From Nitrospirales bacterium (GTDB lineage Bacteria; Nitrospirota; Nitrospiria; Nitrospirales; UBA8639), in assembly GCA_029261295.1 (NCBI GenBank), contig JAJDBP010000017.1, positions 372,001 to 436,000 on the forward strand: a DNA stretch of 64,000 nt, read 5' to 3'. Shown here one piece after another: positions 18,516 to 28,902 of this stretch. Below the pieces are notes generated by a model that ran no database searches, was not told the DNA's origin, and saw only the letters and a list, made by a program, of their open reading frames with translations. Every line of letters begins with the position of its first letter. Within the stretch, counting starts at the first letter, position 1. A program made the translations under genes and the position numbers.

Positions 18516-19976
18516 TTACCGAAAAAGAGCAACCAGAAAATAGGCAACTAACCCATTATTGATAGCATGAGCGCACATGCCAGGAACAACGCTGCCTGTC
18601 CGTTCATACAGCCATGCCCACAGCAGTCCACTCCAGAATACAGTAAGAAAAGCAATGAGCCCATATCCATGAGCCACGGCAAATATTAACGCGCTTCCGA
18701 TCATGGAGAGAGGAAAATTAAATTTCGCTCGTAAGGCCGAAAAGACTAGACCCCGAAAGATTATTTCTTCAAAAATTGGTGCCAGAATCACAACATCCAA
18801 AGCTATCCGCAGCAACTCGGATTGGTTACCCCAAACGAATTGTGGAATAAACCATTCGGTCCAATGCACCGACATTTCCCAGGTATCAGCCCAAAGCAAA
18901 ATCATACAATCACCAATGAGTCCTAAAGCAATGGCACTTAACATCGTTGGGAAAGATGATCTGATGACTTGCGGAATCTTCTTACAACCGATGATCTCAA
19001 AGAAAGATTGGTCTTTTGAACGACACTCCACCACCGCCATGAGCACGGTTGGTAAATACAACAAAAGGGATCCATAGTCCTCCAACATGTTCGCCCCATA
19101 GGGAACGACTGCCAGAATGCTCATGAGGGCAATTGATACTGCTCCACCACGAACCAATACAGCTACTCCCTCTTCAAAAGTCCAAAGAAATTTCCTGTGG
19201 CGTCCCTTTTCGAAGCCCGGAGCCTCTCGCTCCTTTGACCATTTCCTGACCACTGATACGAAACACATCAGACCAATGCCTACTAATGTCATTTCTATGA
19301 AAACCAGTATTCGCCATTTCAATAAAAGGGGATCAGTTTGGAGATCAAATTGGAGATGCAAGTTTTCTTGTAAGACATGATTCCCCGATTGCCTAGCTAA
19401 ACGTCCAGCCAGTTGATAATAGAACCAATTCCCAGGGATCTCTTCAGCTAATTGCGCTTGGAACTTCTCATAATCAAGACTTTGCCTAGGTCCTCGTAAA
19501 TAACCTGCATCAAGAAGTTGCTGAAACATTGGCAATACATGCCGATCCAAGCCCCCTTTCCCCCTGGACTCGACATGCTCTCCCCTCAATTCTGCTTCGC
19601 CCTCTAAGATACCTGCATATAATTCATCTTGAGGAATGCGACTCTCATGGGGAAACTCCCCATACCACTGGCGAAGTTGCTTCTGAGAATTACCATCTTC
19701 TCCCCATACATAAAACATCCCTTGCTCCAAGACAGATAAATCCGAAAGCCTAGACTCAAAACTCAAGATTCGACTAGCCAGACGTTCTAAATCACGACCC
19801 ATGGTTTCTGAATCAGAAAACCTCTCCGACGAAGAGGCAACCCATAGAAGCAAAGCAAACCCACTCCCACAGACCAGCAAACACAGTGCAGTCAGTACAC
19901 GAGAAAAATGAATCTCTTTATACGAATCTTCGTTTCGAACAGGAGTAAATTGGGCAGGTTGGGGTTGTTCAATCAT
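18516..19976 (-). CDS. CPBP family intramembrane metalloprotease
   Basis: The C-terminal third is the CPBP/CAAX-protease domain: EEIIFRG (E403, E404), ALIFAVAHGYG, and HAINNGLVAYF, the three motifs that bind the catalytic metal inside the membrane. The 486-residue chain is longer than most. An N-terminal transmembrane segment (LCLLVCGSGFALLLW) precedes a soluble domain of about 180 residues, which is followed by about eight more membrane segments. The soluble part is probably periplasmic. Family members process prenylated proteins in eukaryotes and peptides or partner proteins in bacteria; the substrate here is unknown. Confidence 0.85.
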   Translation of the reverse strand: MIEQPQPAQFTPVRNEDSYKEIHFSRVLTALCLLVCGSGFALLLWVASSSERFSDSETMGRDLERLASRILSFESRLSDLSVLEQGMFYVWGEDGNSQKQLRQWYGEFPHESRIPQDELYAGILEGEAELRGEHVESRGKGGLDRHVLPMFQQLLDAGYLRGPRQSLDYEKFQAQLAEEIPGNWFYYQLAGRLARQSGNHVLQENLHLQFDLQTDPLLLKWRILVFIEMTLVGIGLMCFVSVVRKWSKEREAPGFEKGRHRKFLWTFEEGVAVLVRGGAVSIALMSILAVVPYGANMLEDYGSLLLYLPTVLMAVVECRSKDQSFFEIIGCKKIPQVIRSSFPTMLSAIALGLIGDCMILLWADTWEMSVHWTEWFIPQFVWGNQSELLRIALDVVILAPIFEEIIFRGLVFSALRAKFNFPLSMIGSALIFAVAHGYGLIAFLTVFWSGLLWAWLYERTGSVVPGMCAHAINNGLVAYFLVALFR

Positions 19977-20166
19977 GGCACAAACGATCCGCTAGCTTTC
20001 AATGAATCTCTCATACTGTGAGGAATACAAGAACACGACTAAATTTGCTAGAGGCATGAATAAAGAAAAAACTGGGATTTCAGAAAGATCGATGGAGAAC
20101 TACGCACGCTCAGACAAAAAAAGAAGGAGGATATGTACCCAAAATCGGGTAACTAAAAGACAAAGG

Positions 20167-20979
20167 CTAGGATTTGAAAACTCCCCAAAAAATGATACTG
20201 ATTCCTAGCGGCCAAAGATAATAGGAAAAGAGGTAAAAATGATTGTGCCGGACTAAGCGGAGAATGACACCAATCGACCAATACCCAACAAGCGCCGCCA
20301 CTGCCATCCCCAACACATAGGTGCTGATTGATTCATGAGCTTGACCAAAGACCTTCATAACCTCTAACAATGTTGCACCCACTATAGCCGGGATTGAAAT
20401 TAACAAAGAAAACCGAGCTGAAAGCTCACGATCTAAACCCAAGAATAAACCGCCTGCAATGGTAGAACCTGATCGAGAAATTCCTGGAAGAACCGCAACA
20501 CCCTGAATAAGCCCAATGACAATGGCGTCCCAAGGTCTCATTTCTTTGGCACGACGCGCAGAAGTCCCACCTCGAATCATCCATAGAATGCCACCGGTCA
20601 CGAGGAACATGGCTCCAACAAACAAGGGTTGGGCCAAGGTGGAAAATCCGATAGATTGTATGCCTAAACCCATTATGGCTGTAGGAATCGAAGCTAAAAG
20701 AATAAAATGAATCGTTTGGCGTTCACACCCTTGAAACATACTTCCCTGCTCTGTCGGTAAACCGAAATAGCCTTTTCCCAGCGTCAACAAATCTTGCCAA
20801 AAATAGAGAAGAATGGCGGTAACGGTCGCCATATGCAACATGACATCATACAGTAAATTTTTCTCACTGAATTGCCCAAACCAATGTTGAGCCATGACCA
20901 AATGACCTGAAGAAGAGACTGGGAGAAACTCGGTGAGTCCTTGAATAACAGCTAAAACAATCGCTTCGACAATTTCCAT
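20167..20979 (-). CDS. uppP: Undecaprenyl-diphosphate phosphatase
   Basis: UppP dephosphorylates undecaprenyl pyrophosphate to recycle the lipid carrier for peptidoglycan and O-polysaccharide synthesis. The 270-residue polytopic protein has both family signatures: GLTEFLPVSSSGHLV near the N-terminus (catalytic Glu and Ser) and LPGISRSGSTIAGGL in the middle (catalytic Arg). Multiple hydrophobic helices follow. It is 50 bases from the rfbD end of the rhamnose operon and on the same strand, so it may be the operon's last gene, which makes sense for glycan assembly. Confidence 0.95.
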   Translation of the reverse strand: MEIVEAIVLAVIQGLTEFLPVSSSGHLVMAQHWFGQFSEKNLLYDVMLHMATVTAILLYFWQDLLTLGKGYFGLPTEQGSMFQGCERQTIHFILLASIPTAIMGLGIQSIGFSTLAQPLFVGAMFLVTGGILWMIRGGTSARRAKEMRPWDAIVIGLIQGVAVLPGISRSGSTIAGGLFLGLDRELSARFSLLISIPAIVGATLLEVMKVFGQAHESISTYVLGMAVAALVGYWSIGVILRLVRHNHFYLFSYYLWPLGISIIFWGVFKS

Positions 20980-21029
20980 ACGTTAAAGATATATCCATTC
21001 CATACACATGGGTAGACTCGTGGAAATCA

Positions 21030-21872
21030 TCAATTAGTTCCTTTCCAGTGAGTTGAAAAATCACGAACACCCTCTTCCCAAGGAGGCAATTGGAGGGAGG
21101 GATCATGCAGTGAGGTCAACACTCCATACGCAGGGCGTGGAGCCGGCAAGGGATAATCTGTAGTTGAAATAGGCAATATTTCGGTTTGGACTCCGCGAGC
21201 TTGATAGAGGGCTTTAGTAAAATCATACCAGCTCGTTCCGCCGGACCCGGCAAGGTGATAGGTTCCAAAAACATCAGTTTCCAGCAAATGAGAAATTGCC
21301 TGTGCTAAATGAGGGCAATAGGTTGGAGAGCCGAATTGATCGTTTACGACTCGAACTTGTTTCTGATTAGCTAACTTCAATATGGTCTGCGGAAAATTTT
21401 TTCCAACAACGTGATAGAGCCATGCTGTTCGAACAATAAAATGTCGTGGATTCCACTTTTGGACTTCTCGTTCTCCCGCTAATTTGCTCCGTCCATAAAC
21501 CGACAAAGGATTCGGTTCATCAAATTCATGATACGGTCGAGATTGCTGCCCATCAAAGACATAGTCAGTCGAGAAATGTACGAGAGGAATACCAATTTCC
21601 TGAGTGGTGAGAGCAAGGTTTTTGGGGCCTAAAGCATTACTCCGATAAGCCGCCTCCTGATGAGTCTCGGCTTGATCTACCTGAGTATAAGCCGCGGCAT
21701 TAACCACTATATCCGGTTGAATGTGATGAATAGCCTTTCGAACCTGCTCAAATTGGCAAATGTCGAGATCCTGAATATCCCAAGAAATGACCTCGCACTT
21801 GGCAAACTGAACTTGTAACGCCTGGCCCAATTGTCCCTGCGCGCCGGTAATGACCACTTTATGATATTTCAT
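21030..21872 (-). CDS. rfbD: dTDP-4-dehydrorhamnose reductase
   Basis: This SDR reduces dTDP-4-keto-L-rhamnose to dTDP-L-rhamnose, the last step of the pathway. Visible are the Rossmann motif VVITGAQGQLGQAL, NAAAYTQVDQAE, FSTDYVFDG, the YGRSKLAGE active-site YxxxK, and VRTAWLYH. ATG 21872 overlaps the rfbC stop as ATGA, so translation is coupled; the GTG nine codons upstream is disfavoured. The length of 280 residues is normal. Confidence 0.96.
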   Translation of the reverse strand: MKYHKVVITGAQGQLGQALQVQFAKCEVISWDIQDLDICQFEQVRKAIHHIQPDIVVNAAAYTQVDQAETHQEAAYRSNALGPKNLALTTQEIGIPLVHFSTDYVFDGQQSRPYHEFDEPNPLSVYGRSKLAGEREVQKWNPRHFIVRTAWLYHVVGKNFPQTILKLANQKQVRVVNDQFGSPTYCPHLAQAISHLLETDVFGTYHLAGSGGTSWYDFTKALYQARGVQTEILPISTTDYPLPAPRPAYGVLTSLHDPSLQLPPWEEGVRDFSTHWKGTN

Positions 21873-22423
21873 ATCAAAAAACTTGGAAGGGTTTCCCACA
21901 AGACTTCCAAGGACTGTCCAGCAGCGTCTTTGGGAGACAGAATTGGAGAATTATGAGGCCATTGAATACCGATTTGAGCATCATTCCATGCAATGGTGAG
22001 CTCGTCCCCAGGTGTATACACATCAGTACATTTATACTCGACCTCCGCGATATCTGAAAGTACACAAAATCCATGAGCATACCCTGGCGGGACATACAGT
22101 TGTTTGAAGTTTTCTGCGGATAAGATGACACCTTCCCAGGCGGCAAAGGTAGGTGAACCTCGACGAATATCGACGGCCACATCAAAAATTTCTCCCCTGG
22201 ATACACGTACTAATTTGCCTTGGGGCCGCCTAAGTTGAGCATGGAGACCTCGAAGGGTGTTACGGACCGAGGAGGAGCAATTGTCTTGTACGAATGAAAA
22301 CGAAAGCCCTGCCTCTTCATATTTATCACAATGGTATGTTTCCAAAAACCATCCACGCTCATCACGATAGACATCCGGTTCAATGATAAGAACCCCTGGC
22401 AAAGTCATTGGCAATATCTTCAT
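21869..22423 (-). CDS. rfbC: dTDP-4-dehydrorhamnose 3,5-epimerase
   Basis: RfbC epimerises carbons 3 and 5 of dTDP-4-keto-6-deoxyglucose. This 184-residue cupin has the canonical features: DERGWFLETY near the start, NTLRGLHAQ with the catalytic His, FDVAVDIRRGSPTF with the Asp partner, and YVPPGYAHGFCVLS. It starts 6 bases after the rfbA stop codon and overlaps rfbD. It is the intact copy; a frameshifted relative is at 46757-47366. Confidence 0.96.
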   Translation of the reverse strand: MKILPMTLPGVLIIEPDVYRDERGWFLETYHCDKYEEAGLSFSFVQDNCSSSVRNTLRGLHAQLRRPQGKLVRVSRGEIFDVAVDIRRGSPTFAAWEGVILSAENFKQLYVPPGYAHGFCVLSDIAEVEYKCTDVYTPGDELTIAWNDAQIGIQWPHNSPILSPKDAAGQSLEVLWETLPSFLI

Positions 22424-22429
22424 AAAAGG

Positions 22430-23314
22430 TTAATGCGCTTGATTATTTATTAAATTCATTAAATATTCACCATAACTATTATCTTTCATCCCGGTCGCCA
22501 ACCGGGTGACATCATCGGCCTGAATATATCCCATGGTATAGGCTATCTCTTCTGGACAAGCCACCATTAACCCTTGGCGTTCTTGCAAAACCTGAATATA
22601 TTGTGCGGCTTGCATAAGAGATTCATGAGTTCCCGTATCCAACCAGGCAATGCCTCTGCTCAGTACTCGAACATGAAGGGAATGGGTATCTAAATAGATT
22701 TTGTTGACATCCGTTATTTCTAGCTCACCTCTAGGCGAAGGCTTCAGTGCTTCAGCAATAGACACCACCTGGTTGTCGTAGAAATATAGGCCAGTCACAG
22801 CAAAGCCTGATTGAGGATGAAGAGGTTTTTCTTCCAAACTGGTGGCTTGCCCTCGCTCATTAAATGTCACGACCCCATACCGTTCAGGATCGCGCACTTG
22901 ATACGCAAATACTTGAGCGCCCTCACCTTGTGCAGCGGCTTGGAGTAGGTATCCGGACAGGCCATGTCCATAAAAAATATTATCCCCAAGAATAAGAGCT
23001 ACCCGGGCCTGCCCTATAAACTCTCGCCCAATAATAAATGCCTGCGCAATGCCTTCAGGACGAGGTTGGGCCTTGTAGGTAATATTCAAACCTAGATGGC
23101 TTCCATCGCCGAGTAACCGTCTAAAACCATCTTGCTCGTGTGGAGTAGTAATGACCAGAATATCTTGTATCCCCGCCAGCATAAGGGTTGTTAAGGGATA
23201 GTAAATCATCGGTTTATCAAAAACCGGCATGAGCTGTTTACTGACTGCATGAGTCAGTGGATAGAGCCGGGTCCCTGACCCACCTGCCAAAATAATGCCT
23301 TTTAAATCTGCCAT
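22430..23314 (-). CDS. rfbA: Glucose-1-phosphate thymidylyltransferase
   Basis: This enzyme makes dTDP-glucose from dTTP and glucose 1-phosphate. The nucleotidyltransferase signature [11 protein letters not shown] is at residues 12-22, [16 protein letters not shown] follows, and the catalytic/metal-binding region [10 protein letters not shown] is near residue 110. EEKPLHP and [10 protein letters not shown] are further family blocks. The length of 294 residues is typical. It is the second gene of the rfbBACD operon. Confidence 0.97.
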   Translation of the reverse strand: MADLKGIILAGGSGTRLYPLTHAVSKQLMPVFDKPMIYYPLTTLMLAGIQDILVITTPHEQDGFRRLLGDGSHLGLNITYKAQPRPEGIAQAFIIGREFIGQARVALILGDNIFYGHGLSGYLLQAAAQGEGAQVFAYQVRDPERYGVVTFNERGQATSLEEKPLHPQSGFAVTGLYFYDNQVVSIAEALKPSPRGELEITDVNKIYLDTHSLHVRVLSRGIAWLDTGTHESLMQAAQYIQVLQERQGLMVACPEEIAYTMGYIQADDVTRLATGMKDNSYGEYLMNLINNQAH

Positions 23315-23372
23315 GTACTGATTTCTCTCATCACCACAACACTCATTTGACTATGGAGCAATCCCACTAGAC

Positions 23373-24470
23373 TTAATGAATTTTTGAATCTGATAATCCA
23401 AGTCGTTCCCCTATATAGGATTGCTTGGTCACAACCTCGCACCATTCGCGATTATCGACATACCACTGAATGGTTTTTTTCAAACCTGTTTCAAAGGAAT
23501 GGTCCGGTTGCCATCCCAACTGTGTTTGAATTTTGCTCGGATCAATTCCATAACGAAAATCATGGCCTGGCCGATCAATGACAAATGTCTTGAGGTCCAC
23601 ATACTTAGTGATATCTCTTTCAACAAGGGCAGGATTCAATTTACAGGGAAAGAGTTGATCAAGAATGTGGCAAATGGCCTCTACGACCTCAAGATTGGAA
23701 CGTTCGCACTGCCCGCCTAAATTATACTTTTCACCGGGCACTCCTTCTTGAAGTACTTGTAATAACCCCTTGCAATGATCTTCCACGAACAACCAATCTC
23801 GAATATTCTTCCCGTTTCCATATATAGGAAGTGGCTTACCTTCCAAAGCATTCAACACCATAAGGGGAATGAGTTTTTCTGGAAATTGATAGGGACCATA
23901 ATTATTTGAACAATTCGTAATGATCGTAGGAATCCCATACGTATGAAAGTACGCCCGAACTAAATGATCCGCCCCTGCCTTTGACGCCGCATAGGGAGAA
24001 TTTGGCGCATAAGACGTCTCTTCCGTAAACAGCCCTGTCGCGCCTAACGTTCCATACACTTCATCCGTAGAAACATGAAGAAAGCGAAAATTGTGTGGCG
24101 AATTTCCCTCTTCCTGCCTCAGAAATTTCCGAACCGTTTCCAGCAATACTAGAGTCCCAGTTACATTAGTCTGAATGAAGGGATAGGGATTATCGATGGA
24201 ACGATCAACATGCGATTCAGCAGCCAAATTGACAACAAATCGCGGACAATTCGTTTTAAAGACCTTGTCCATTTCAGCCTCATCAGCAATATCAGCCTGA
24301 ATGAACTGCAATCGGGGGTTAGGAAAGAGATCCTCTAAATTTTCTCGGTGACCGGCATAGGTTAATTTATCGACCACGACAATATGTGCATCCGTCTTGG
24401 CTAAGGCCTTTCGGACAAAATTGGCCCCAATAAACCCAGCACCTCCAGTCACAATCATCCTGTCGATCAT
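23373..24470 (-). CDS. rfbB: dTDP-glucose 4,6-dehydratase
   Basis: RfbB converts dTDP-glucose to dTDP-4-keto-6-deoxyglucose. Motifs visible: [12 protein letters not shown] (NAD binding), [17 protein letters not shown] with the catalytic Thr/Asp/Glu set, and [12 protein letters not shown] (YxxxK). The C-terminal [15 protein letters not shown]-like block is also normal. TAGGA lies seven bases before ATG. As first gene it heads the order rfbB-rfbA-rfbC-rfbD. The product feeds rhamnose into the surface glycan, presumably including the one encoded at 33-64 kb. Confidence 0.97.
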   Translation of the reverse strand: MIDRMIVTGGAGFIGANFVRKALAKTDAHIVVVDKLTYAGHRENLEDLFPNPRLQFIQADIADEAEMDKVFKTNCPRFVVNLAAESHVDRSIDNPYPFIQTNVTGTLVLLETVRKFLRQEEGNSPHNFRFLHVSTDEVYGTLGATGLFTEETSYAPNSPYAASKAGADHLVRAYFHTYGIPTIITNCSNNYGPYQFPEKLIPLMVLNALEGKPLPIYGNGKNIRDWLFVEDHCKGLLQVLQEGVPGEKYNLGGQCERSNLEVVEAICHILDQLFPCKLNPALVERDITKYVDLKTFVIDRPGHDFRYGIDPSKIQTQLGWQPDHSFETGLKKTIQWYVDNREWCEVVTKQSYIGERLGLSDSKIH

Positions 24471-24563
24471 GAAGTTATCCTACGGATGAGGAAAAGAGAA
24501 TCAAGAGAAGACGTCATCAAAGGAAGAAGGGGAAAAAGTCGTCCTGGACCGATAACACGATGA

Positions 24564-26393
24564 TTATTCCACCGTCACACTTTTAGCGAGATTTCTAGGT
24601 CGATCAACATCCAAGCCTCGGCTATTCGCAATATGATAGGCCAGAAGTTGTAACCCAACAGTAAACAGAATGGGAGTGAGGAGAGGATGCACATCTGGAA
24701 TGTGGAATACATGATCAGCCACTTTGTCCAAAGCATGGTCTCCTTCCGAAACAAAGGCAATCACAGGGGCACTTCTTGCCCGAACTTCCATTAGATTACT
24801 TACGGATTTCTCATACAGACGATCTTTTGGCGAAAGCACAACCACAGGCATTTCACTATCAATTAAAGCAATGGGGCCATGCTTCATTTCACCGGCAGGA
24901 TATCCTTCCGCATGTATATAGGAAATCTCTTTGAGTTTCAGCGCACCCTCTAAGGCAATGGGATAATTTATCCCACGACCTAAATACAAAAAATTTCGCT
25001 TTTGCGCATATTGGTGGGCAATTAATTCAATAGACTTTTCTTGCTTCAATATATGTTCCACATGGCCAGGAAGCGTTAGGAAACGATCCAACCACCACCG
25101 TCCTTCTTCTGGGGTCAATACTTCGTGAACGCGCCCAACGTGTAGAGCTAACAAATACAAAGCAATAACCTGCCCTGTAAATGCCTTGGTAGACGCCACG
25201 CTAATTTCCGGCCCGCAGCGGGTATAAATAATTCCGTCAGCTTCACGCGATAAGGTGCTCCCTACAGCATTCACAATGGCTAAAACGCGTGCACCTCGTC
25301 GCTTGGCTTCTCGTGCCGCCGCCAACGTATCCGCCGTTTCCCCAGACTGTGAAATAGCGATGAAGACATCTCCTTGTTGAATCATCGGCTCGCGATAACG
25401 AAATTCCGACCCAATATCGACTTGAATGGGTCGTCGAACCATTTCTTCAAAAAGATACTTTCCAACCAATCCCGCATGCCAAGATGTTCCACAGGCCACA
25501 ATCCAAAATCGTTTCGCGTTGAGGAGTTCTTCTTTCGTCATAGCCAAATCCGGCAAATCGGCTTCTCCTGTTTCGTAATCAAATCGCCCACGGAGTGTAT
25601 CCATAATGACTTGAGGCTGTTCATGAATTTCTTTCATCATGAAATCTGAATACCCGCCTTTTTCTGCAGCTTCGGCATCCCAATGAATGGTTTCGGGTTG
25701 AAAAGATTTCGGCCGTCCTTCGGGATCAAAAACTTGAATCTCTGATTCTTGTAAGATCCCGACTTCCCCGTCTTCCAAAAACACTACCTCTCTTGTATGG
25801 GATAAAAGCGGAGTAACATCTGAGGCTAAAAACGCCCCTGTTCCATTGAGTCCAATAACCAGAGGACATCCTGAACGACTCACCACAATCCGACCTGGCT
25901 CCGCAAGAGACATCACCGCAATCGCATAACTACCCTGTAAATCATGAGCTACCTGCCTCACTGCCACATCCAAAGTCCTCCCCCTTTTAATGGCGGAAGA
26001 CAAGAGATGGGCAATGACCTCTGTATCGGTTTCTGACTCAAAACGAAAACCTTCCGACTCCAAACGATGGCGTAAGGTCAGAAAGTTTTCAATGATACCG
26101 TTATGAACAAGAACCACATCTCCTGAACGATGAGGGTGGGCATTTTGTTCAGATGGCCGACCATGTGTTGCCCACCGTGTATGTCCAATTCCCGTTGTTC
26201 CTTCAATCGAACCATTTTGAAGATTCGCCTCTAAATTATTAAGTTTGCCCACACTTCGGCGAATATCAAAACTTCCATTATGTTGAATGGCAATCCCAGC
26301 TGAGTCATAACCGCGATATTCAAGACGTCGCAGACCAGATATCAATATGGATGTGGCCGAATCCCGCCCGACATATCCAATAATTCCACACAT
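24564..26393 (-). CDS. glmS: Glutamine-fructose-6-phosphate aminotransferase (isomerising)
   Basis: GlmS makes glucosamine 6-phosphate, the entry to UDP-GlcNAc. The 609-residue chain has the N-terminal glutamine amidotransferase domain with catalytic C2 (MCGIIGYVG), GHTRWATHG and NGIIEN. Two SIS domains follow (WIVACGTSWHAGL, ISQSGETADT, LYLGRGINYP), and the C-terminus ends in DVDRPRNLAKSVTVE as the family does. GGAAAT precedes ATG. It lies downstream of glmU on the same strand with a 135-base interval that could hold its own promoter. I looked there for a glmS ribozyme-like structure and did not find one. Confidence 0.97.
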   Translation of the reverse strand: MCGIIGYVGRDSATSILISGLRRLEYRGYDSAGIAIQHNGSFDIRRSVGKLNNLEANLQNGSIEGTTGIGHTRWATHGRPSEQNAHPHRSGDVVLVHNGIIENFLTLRHRLESEGFRFESETDTEVIAHLLSSAIKRGRTLDVAVRQVAHDLQGSYAIAVMSLAEPGRIVVSRSGCPLVIGLNGTGAFLASDVTPLLSHTREVVFLEDGEVGILQESEIQVFDPEGRPKSFQPETIHWDAEAAEKGGYSDFMMKEIHEQPQVIMDTLRGRFDYETGEADLPDLAMTKEELLNAKRFWIVACGTSWHAGLVGKYLFEEMVRRPIQVDIGSEFRYREPMIQQGDVFIAISQSGETADTLAAAREAKRRGARVLAIVNAVGSTLSREADGIIYTRCGPEISVASTKAFTGQVIALYLLALHVGRVHEVLTPEEGRWWLDRFLTLPGHVEHILKQEKSIELIAHQYAQKRNFLYLGRGINYPIALEGALKLKEISYIHAEGYPAGEMKHGPIALIDSEMPVVVLSPKDRLYEKSVSNLMEVRARSAPVIAFVSEGDHALDKVADHVFHIPDVHPLLTPILFTVGLQLLAYHIANSRGLDVDRPRNLAKSVTVE

Positions 26394-26528
26394 GAATGAT
26401 ATTTCCTTATCTTTTCAACTAATCTTGGAGGTTTTATGAAGATAGATGATTTTTCGGTAAGTTCTTGAAAAAACTTAAGACCGGCTTATGCCTATTATAT
26501 CGATTTTACTGGAAAAAGGGGGAAACGG

Positions 26529-28037
26529 TTATGATGATTGTGGTTGTTTTTGAGAAACTACTGATGATGGTCGCTTCTCTTCAGCTTGTCCGCCCTGACC
26601 ATTGGTGGGAGCCTTAGAGGGATCTAGCAGCGCACGACGGCGTGCGGCCGTCCCTTCTTTGTTTATTTGGGCCACTCGAGATATTCCGAGTGAATTGGCT
26701 GGAACATCTTCGGTAACCGTCGTCCCTGCGGCAATCAAAGCACCTTCTCCAATTTTGACCGGAGCAATAAGTTGAACATCGCTTCCAATAAATACATTAT
26801 CTTCAATGATGGTTTGTGCTTTTCGATAGCCATCATAATTACACGTAATCGTTCCCGCCCCGACATTCACATTCCGACCAATTGTGGTATCTCCTAGATA
26901 GCTAAGGTGATTCACCTTAGAACCTTCCCCAACTTCCGTTTTTTTAAGTTCAACAAAATTCCCCACCTTGGCCCTTCGATGAATGACACTCCCCGGCCGT
27001 ACATGAGCCATAGGACCGATTATCGCTTCTTCGTCAACCGTCGCCTCTTGGAGCACACAAGCATCTTGAATTATTACCCCGCGACCGAGTACGGAGGAAG
27101 TTACTCGTGAATTAGCACGAATGATACAATGCTCCCCGATCTTGGTTTGGCCCTCAAGTACAACCCCTGGATGTAGGACCGTATCTTGACCAACCGTTAC
27201 CTGATGATCAACCACTACCCGCTCAGGGTCAACAATGGTGACTCCAGCAAGCATCAACTGCTCACTAATCCTGCGTCGCATTTCTTTTTCTACTAAGGCT
27301 AAATGCACTTTTGTATTCACTCCAGTTGTCTCTAAGAAATCTTCGGTACTCCATGCTGCAACTTTCTTCCCTGCTTGAACCGCCATCTCAATAATGTCGG
27401 TAAAGTAATATTCGCCCTGAGCATTTTGTGGCTTCAATTGCCCTAAGGCTTTTTCAAGAAAAGGGGATTCGACAACATACGTCCCAACATTAATTTCGGA
27501 TACTTCTTTCTCTTGTGCTGAAGCATCACGATCTTCAACCACACGAGAAACCGTCCCTGCTTTTTCTCGAATAACTCGACCATACCCGCTAGGGTTTTCC
27601 AGGATAGTCGTTAATAAAGTCAGCGTTGCGCCTTCAGATTGATGATAGTTCACCAAAGCTGAGATAGTTTCCTTCGATAATAATGGCGTATCTCCACACA
27701 TAATTACATATTGATTCGCCACCGACGAAGAATCCGCATTCAGGACAGGAAAGGCCTGCTGAACTGCATGCCCAGTGCCTAGTTGCTGGGTTTGTTCCAC
27801 TAGACGATAGGGTTCAAATTGTAACTGTTCCTCATCTAAATAGCCTTGCACCTGATCAGCACCATGACCAACCACAACGCCTATCGGATTGGTCGTGATC
27901 GTCCGAGCCAAAAGCATGGCATGGCCCAACATGGGTCGTCCGGCTACACAATGCAAAACTTTGGGCAACGAAGATTTCATTCTCGTCCCCTGCCCTGCAG
28001 CAAGAATGATGACCGATGTCGAGTTAGGAGTACTCAT
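26529..28037 (-). CDS. glmU: Bifunctional UDP-GlcNAc pyrophosphorylase / glucosamine-1-P acetyltransferase
   Basis: GlmU acetylates GlcN-1-P and uridylates it to UDP-GlcNAc. The N-terminal domain begins ILAAGQGTRMKSSLPKVLH, with LGTGHAV and MCGDTPLL. A long left-handed beta-helix (about 255-450) carries the acetyltransferase site, including NHLSYLGD and GAGTITCNYDG. The chain is 502 residues, longer than the usual 455 or so, because of a Gln/Ser/Pro-rich tail of about 35 residues that looks disordered. It lies upstream of glmS. Confidence 0.96.
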   Translation of the reverse strand: MSTPNSTSVIILAAGQGTRMKSSLPKVLHCVAGRPMLGHAMLLARTITTNPIGVVVGHGADQVQGYLDEEQLQFEPYRLVEQTQQLGTGHAVQQAFPVLNADSSSVANQYVIMCGDTPLLSKETISALVNYHQSEGATLTLLTTILENPSGYGRVIREKAGTVSRVVEDRDASAQEKEVSEINVGTYVVESPFLEKALGQLKPQNAQGEYYFTDIIEMAVQAGKKVAAWSTEDFLETTGVNTKVHLALVEKEMRRRISEQLMLAGVTIVDPERVVVDHQVTVGQDTVLHPGVVLEGQTKIGEHCIIRANSRVTSSVLGRGVIIQDACVLQEATVDEEAIIGPMAHVRPGSVIHRRAKVGNFVELKKTEVGEGSKVNHLSYLGDTTIGRNVNVGAGTITCNYDGYRKAQTIIEDNVFIGSDVQLIAPVKIGEGALIAAGTTVTEDVPANSLGISRVAQINKEGTAARRRALLDPSKAPTNGQGGQAEEKRPSSVVSQKQPQSS

Positions 28038-28099
28038 GGGTGTACAGAATTAAAGAAGGAAACAATAATCTATTGAGAATACGTCACTTTTAAGGCTAC

Positions 28100-28750
28100 T
28101 TATAGAGTCATTGTACTCGTTTTTTCAGGAAGTTCAATGTCAGAAGTCTTCTCCTGAGGGGAATAGAAACCTCCAGATACAATAAGTTTCATTGCCTCTT
28201 CCACACTCATTTCAACAGGGACAACTTCTGTTTCTGGCACAAGTAAAAAATACCCCGATGTCGGATTTGGTGAAGTAGGCACAAACACATGAACCAAAGG
28301 CTCGGGGGCTAAACTCTGAATTTCCTCACGGGTTTCTCCCGTAACAAAGGCTAGGCAATAATTCCCATTCTTGGGAAATTGAATCATGACCACTTTGTCG
28401 TATTTTTCACGCTGTTTAAAAGATAAAATATCCATCATGGACTTCAATGTGGCATAAATACCACGTACAATAGGTACTCGGTCTAAAAATTCCTCCCACC
28501 GGCTCACCAACCTTCTTCCGAAAAAGTTCGTTGCCAGTATCCCAGTCATCAATATGAGGAGCACCAATGCCATGATCCCAAGGCCAGGGAAATAGTAATC
28601 TGGAAGGACCAAATCAGCTAATGCCGTCCCTAGAATGCTATCCACTGTCACAAATAGCGTTTTTAAAATGAGAATGGTTCCCCAAATGGGGGTTATGACT
28701 AGTAGCCCTGTGAGGAAATATCGTTTGAGTGAAGCGCGTAGCGAATTCAT
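28100..28750 (-). CDS. DUF502 family membrane protein
   Basis: The protein (216 residues from ATG 28750) has the DUF502 pattern: a short basic N-terminus, two transmembrane segments (YFLTGLLVITPIWGTILIL and GLGIMALVLLILMTGILA), then RVPIVRGIYATLKSMMD. A soluble beta-rich tail follows with VMIQFPKNG and VFVPTSPNPTSGY. The function is unknown in this family. A TTG 18 codons upstream would add residues with no family match. It is divergent from tmk and 62 bases upstream of glmU on the same strand. Confidence 0.82.
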   Translation of the reverse strand: MNSLRASLKRYFLTGLLVITPIWGTILILKTLFVTVDSILGTALADLVLPDYYFPGLGIMALVLLILMTGILATNFFGRRLVSRWEEFLDRVPIVRGIYATLKSMMDILSFKQREKYDKVVMIQFPKNGNYCLAFVTGETREEIQSLAPEPLVHVFVPTSPNPTSGYFLLVPETEVVPVEMSVEEAMKLIVSGGFYSPQEKTSDIELPEKTSTMTL

Positions 28751-28902
28751 GCGAAATGGCAAGCCTTTATCAGGGATAAAAAGGTTCCCCTGGGAAATGG
28801 GCAAAGAATGCCTATAGCATCTTACAATTCCAACAGAGTACCGGCAAGACTTTTCTTTAAAATTTCAATGACTTAGACTAGGGGTGAGGTAAACAATTTT
28901 TC

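Noticed and set aside
26394-26528. glmS ribozyme or riboswitch upstream of glmS
   Set aside because: The 135-base interval shows no recognisable ribozyme core by eye.
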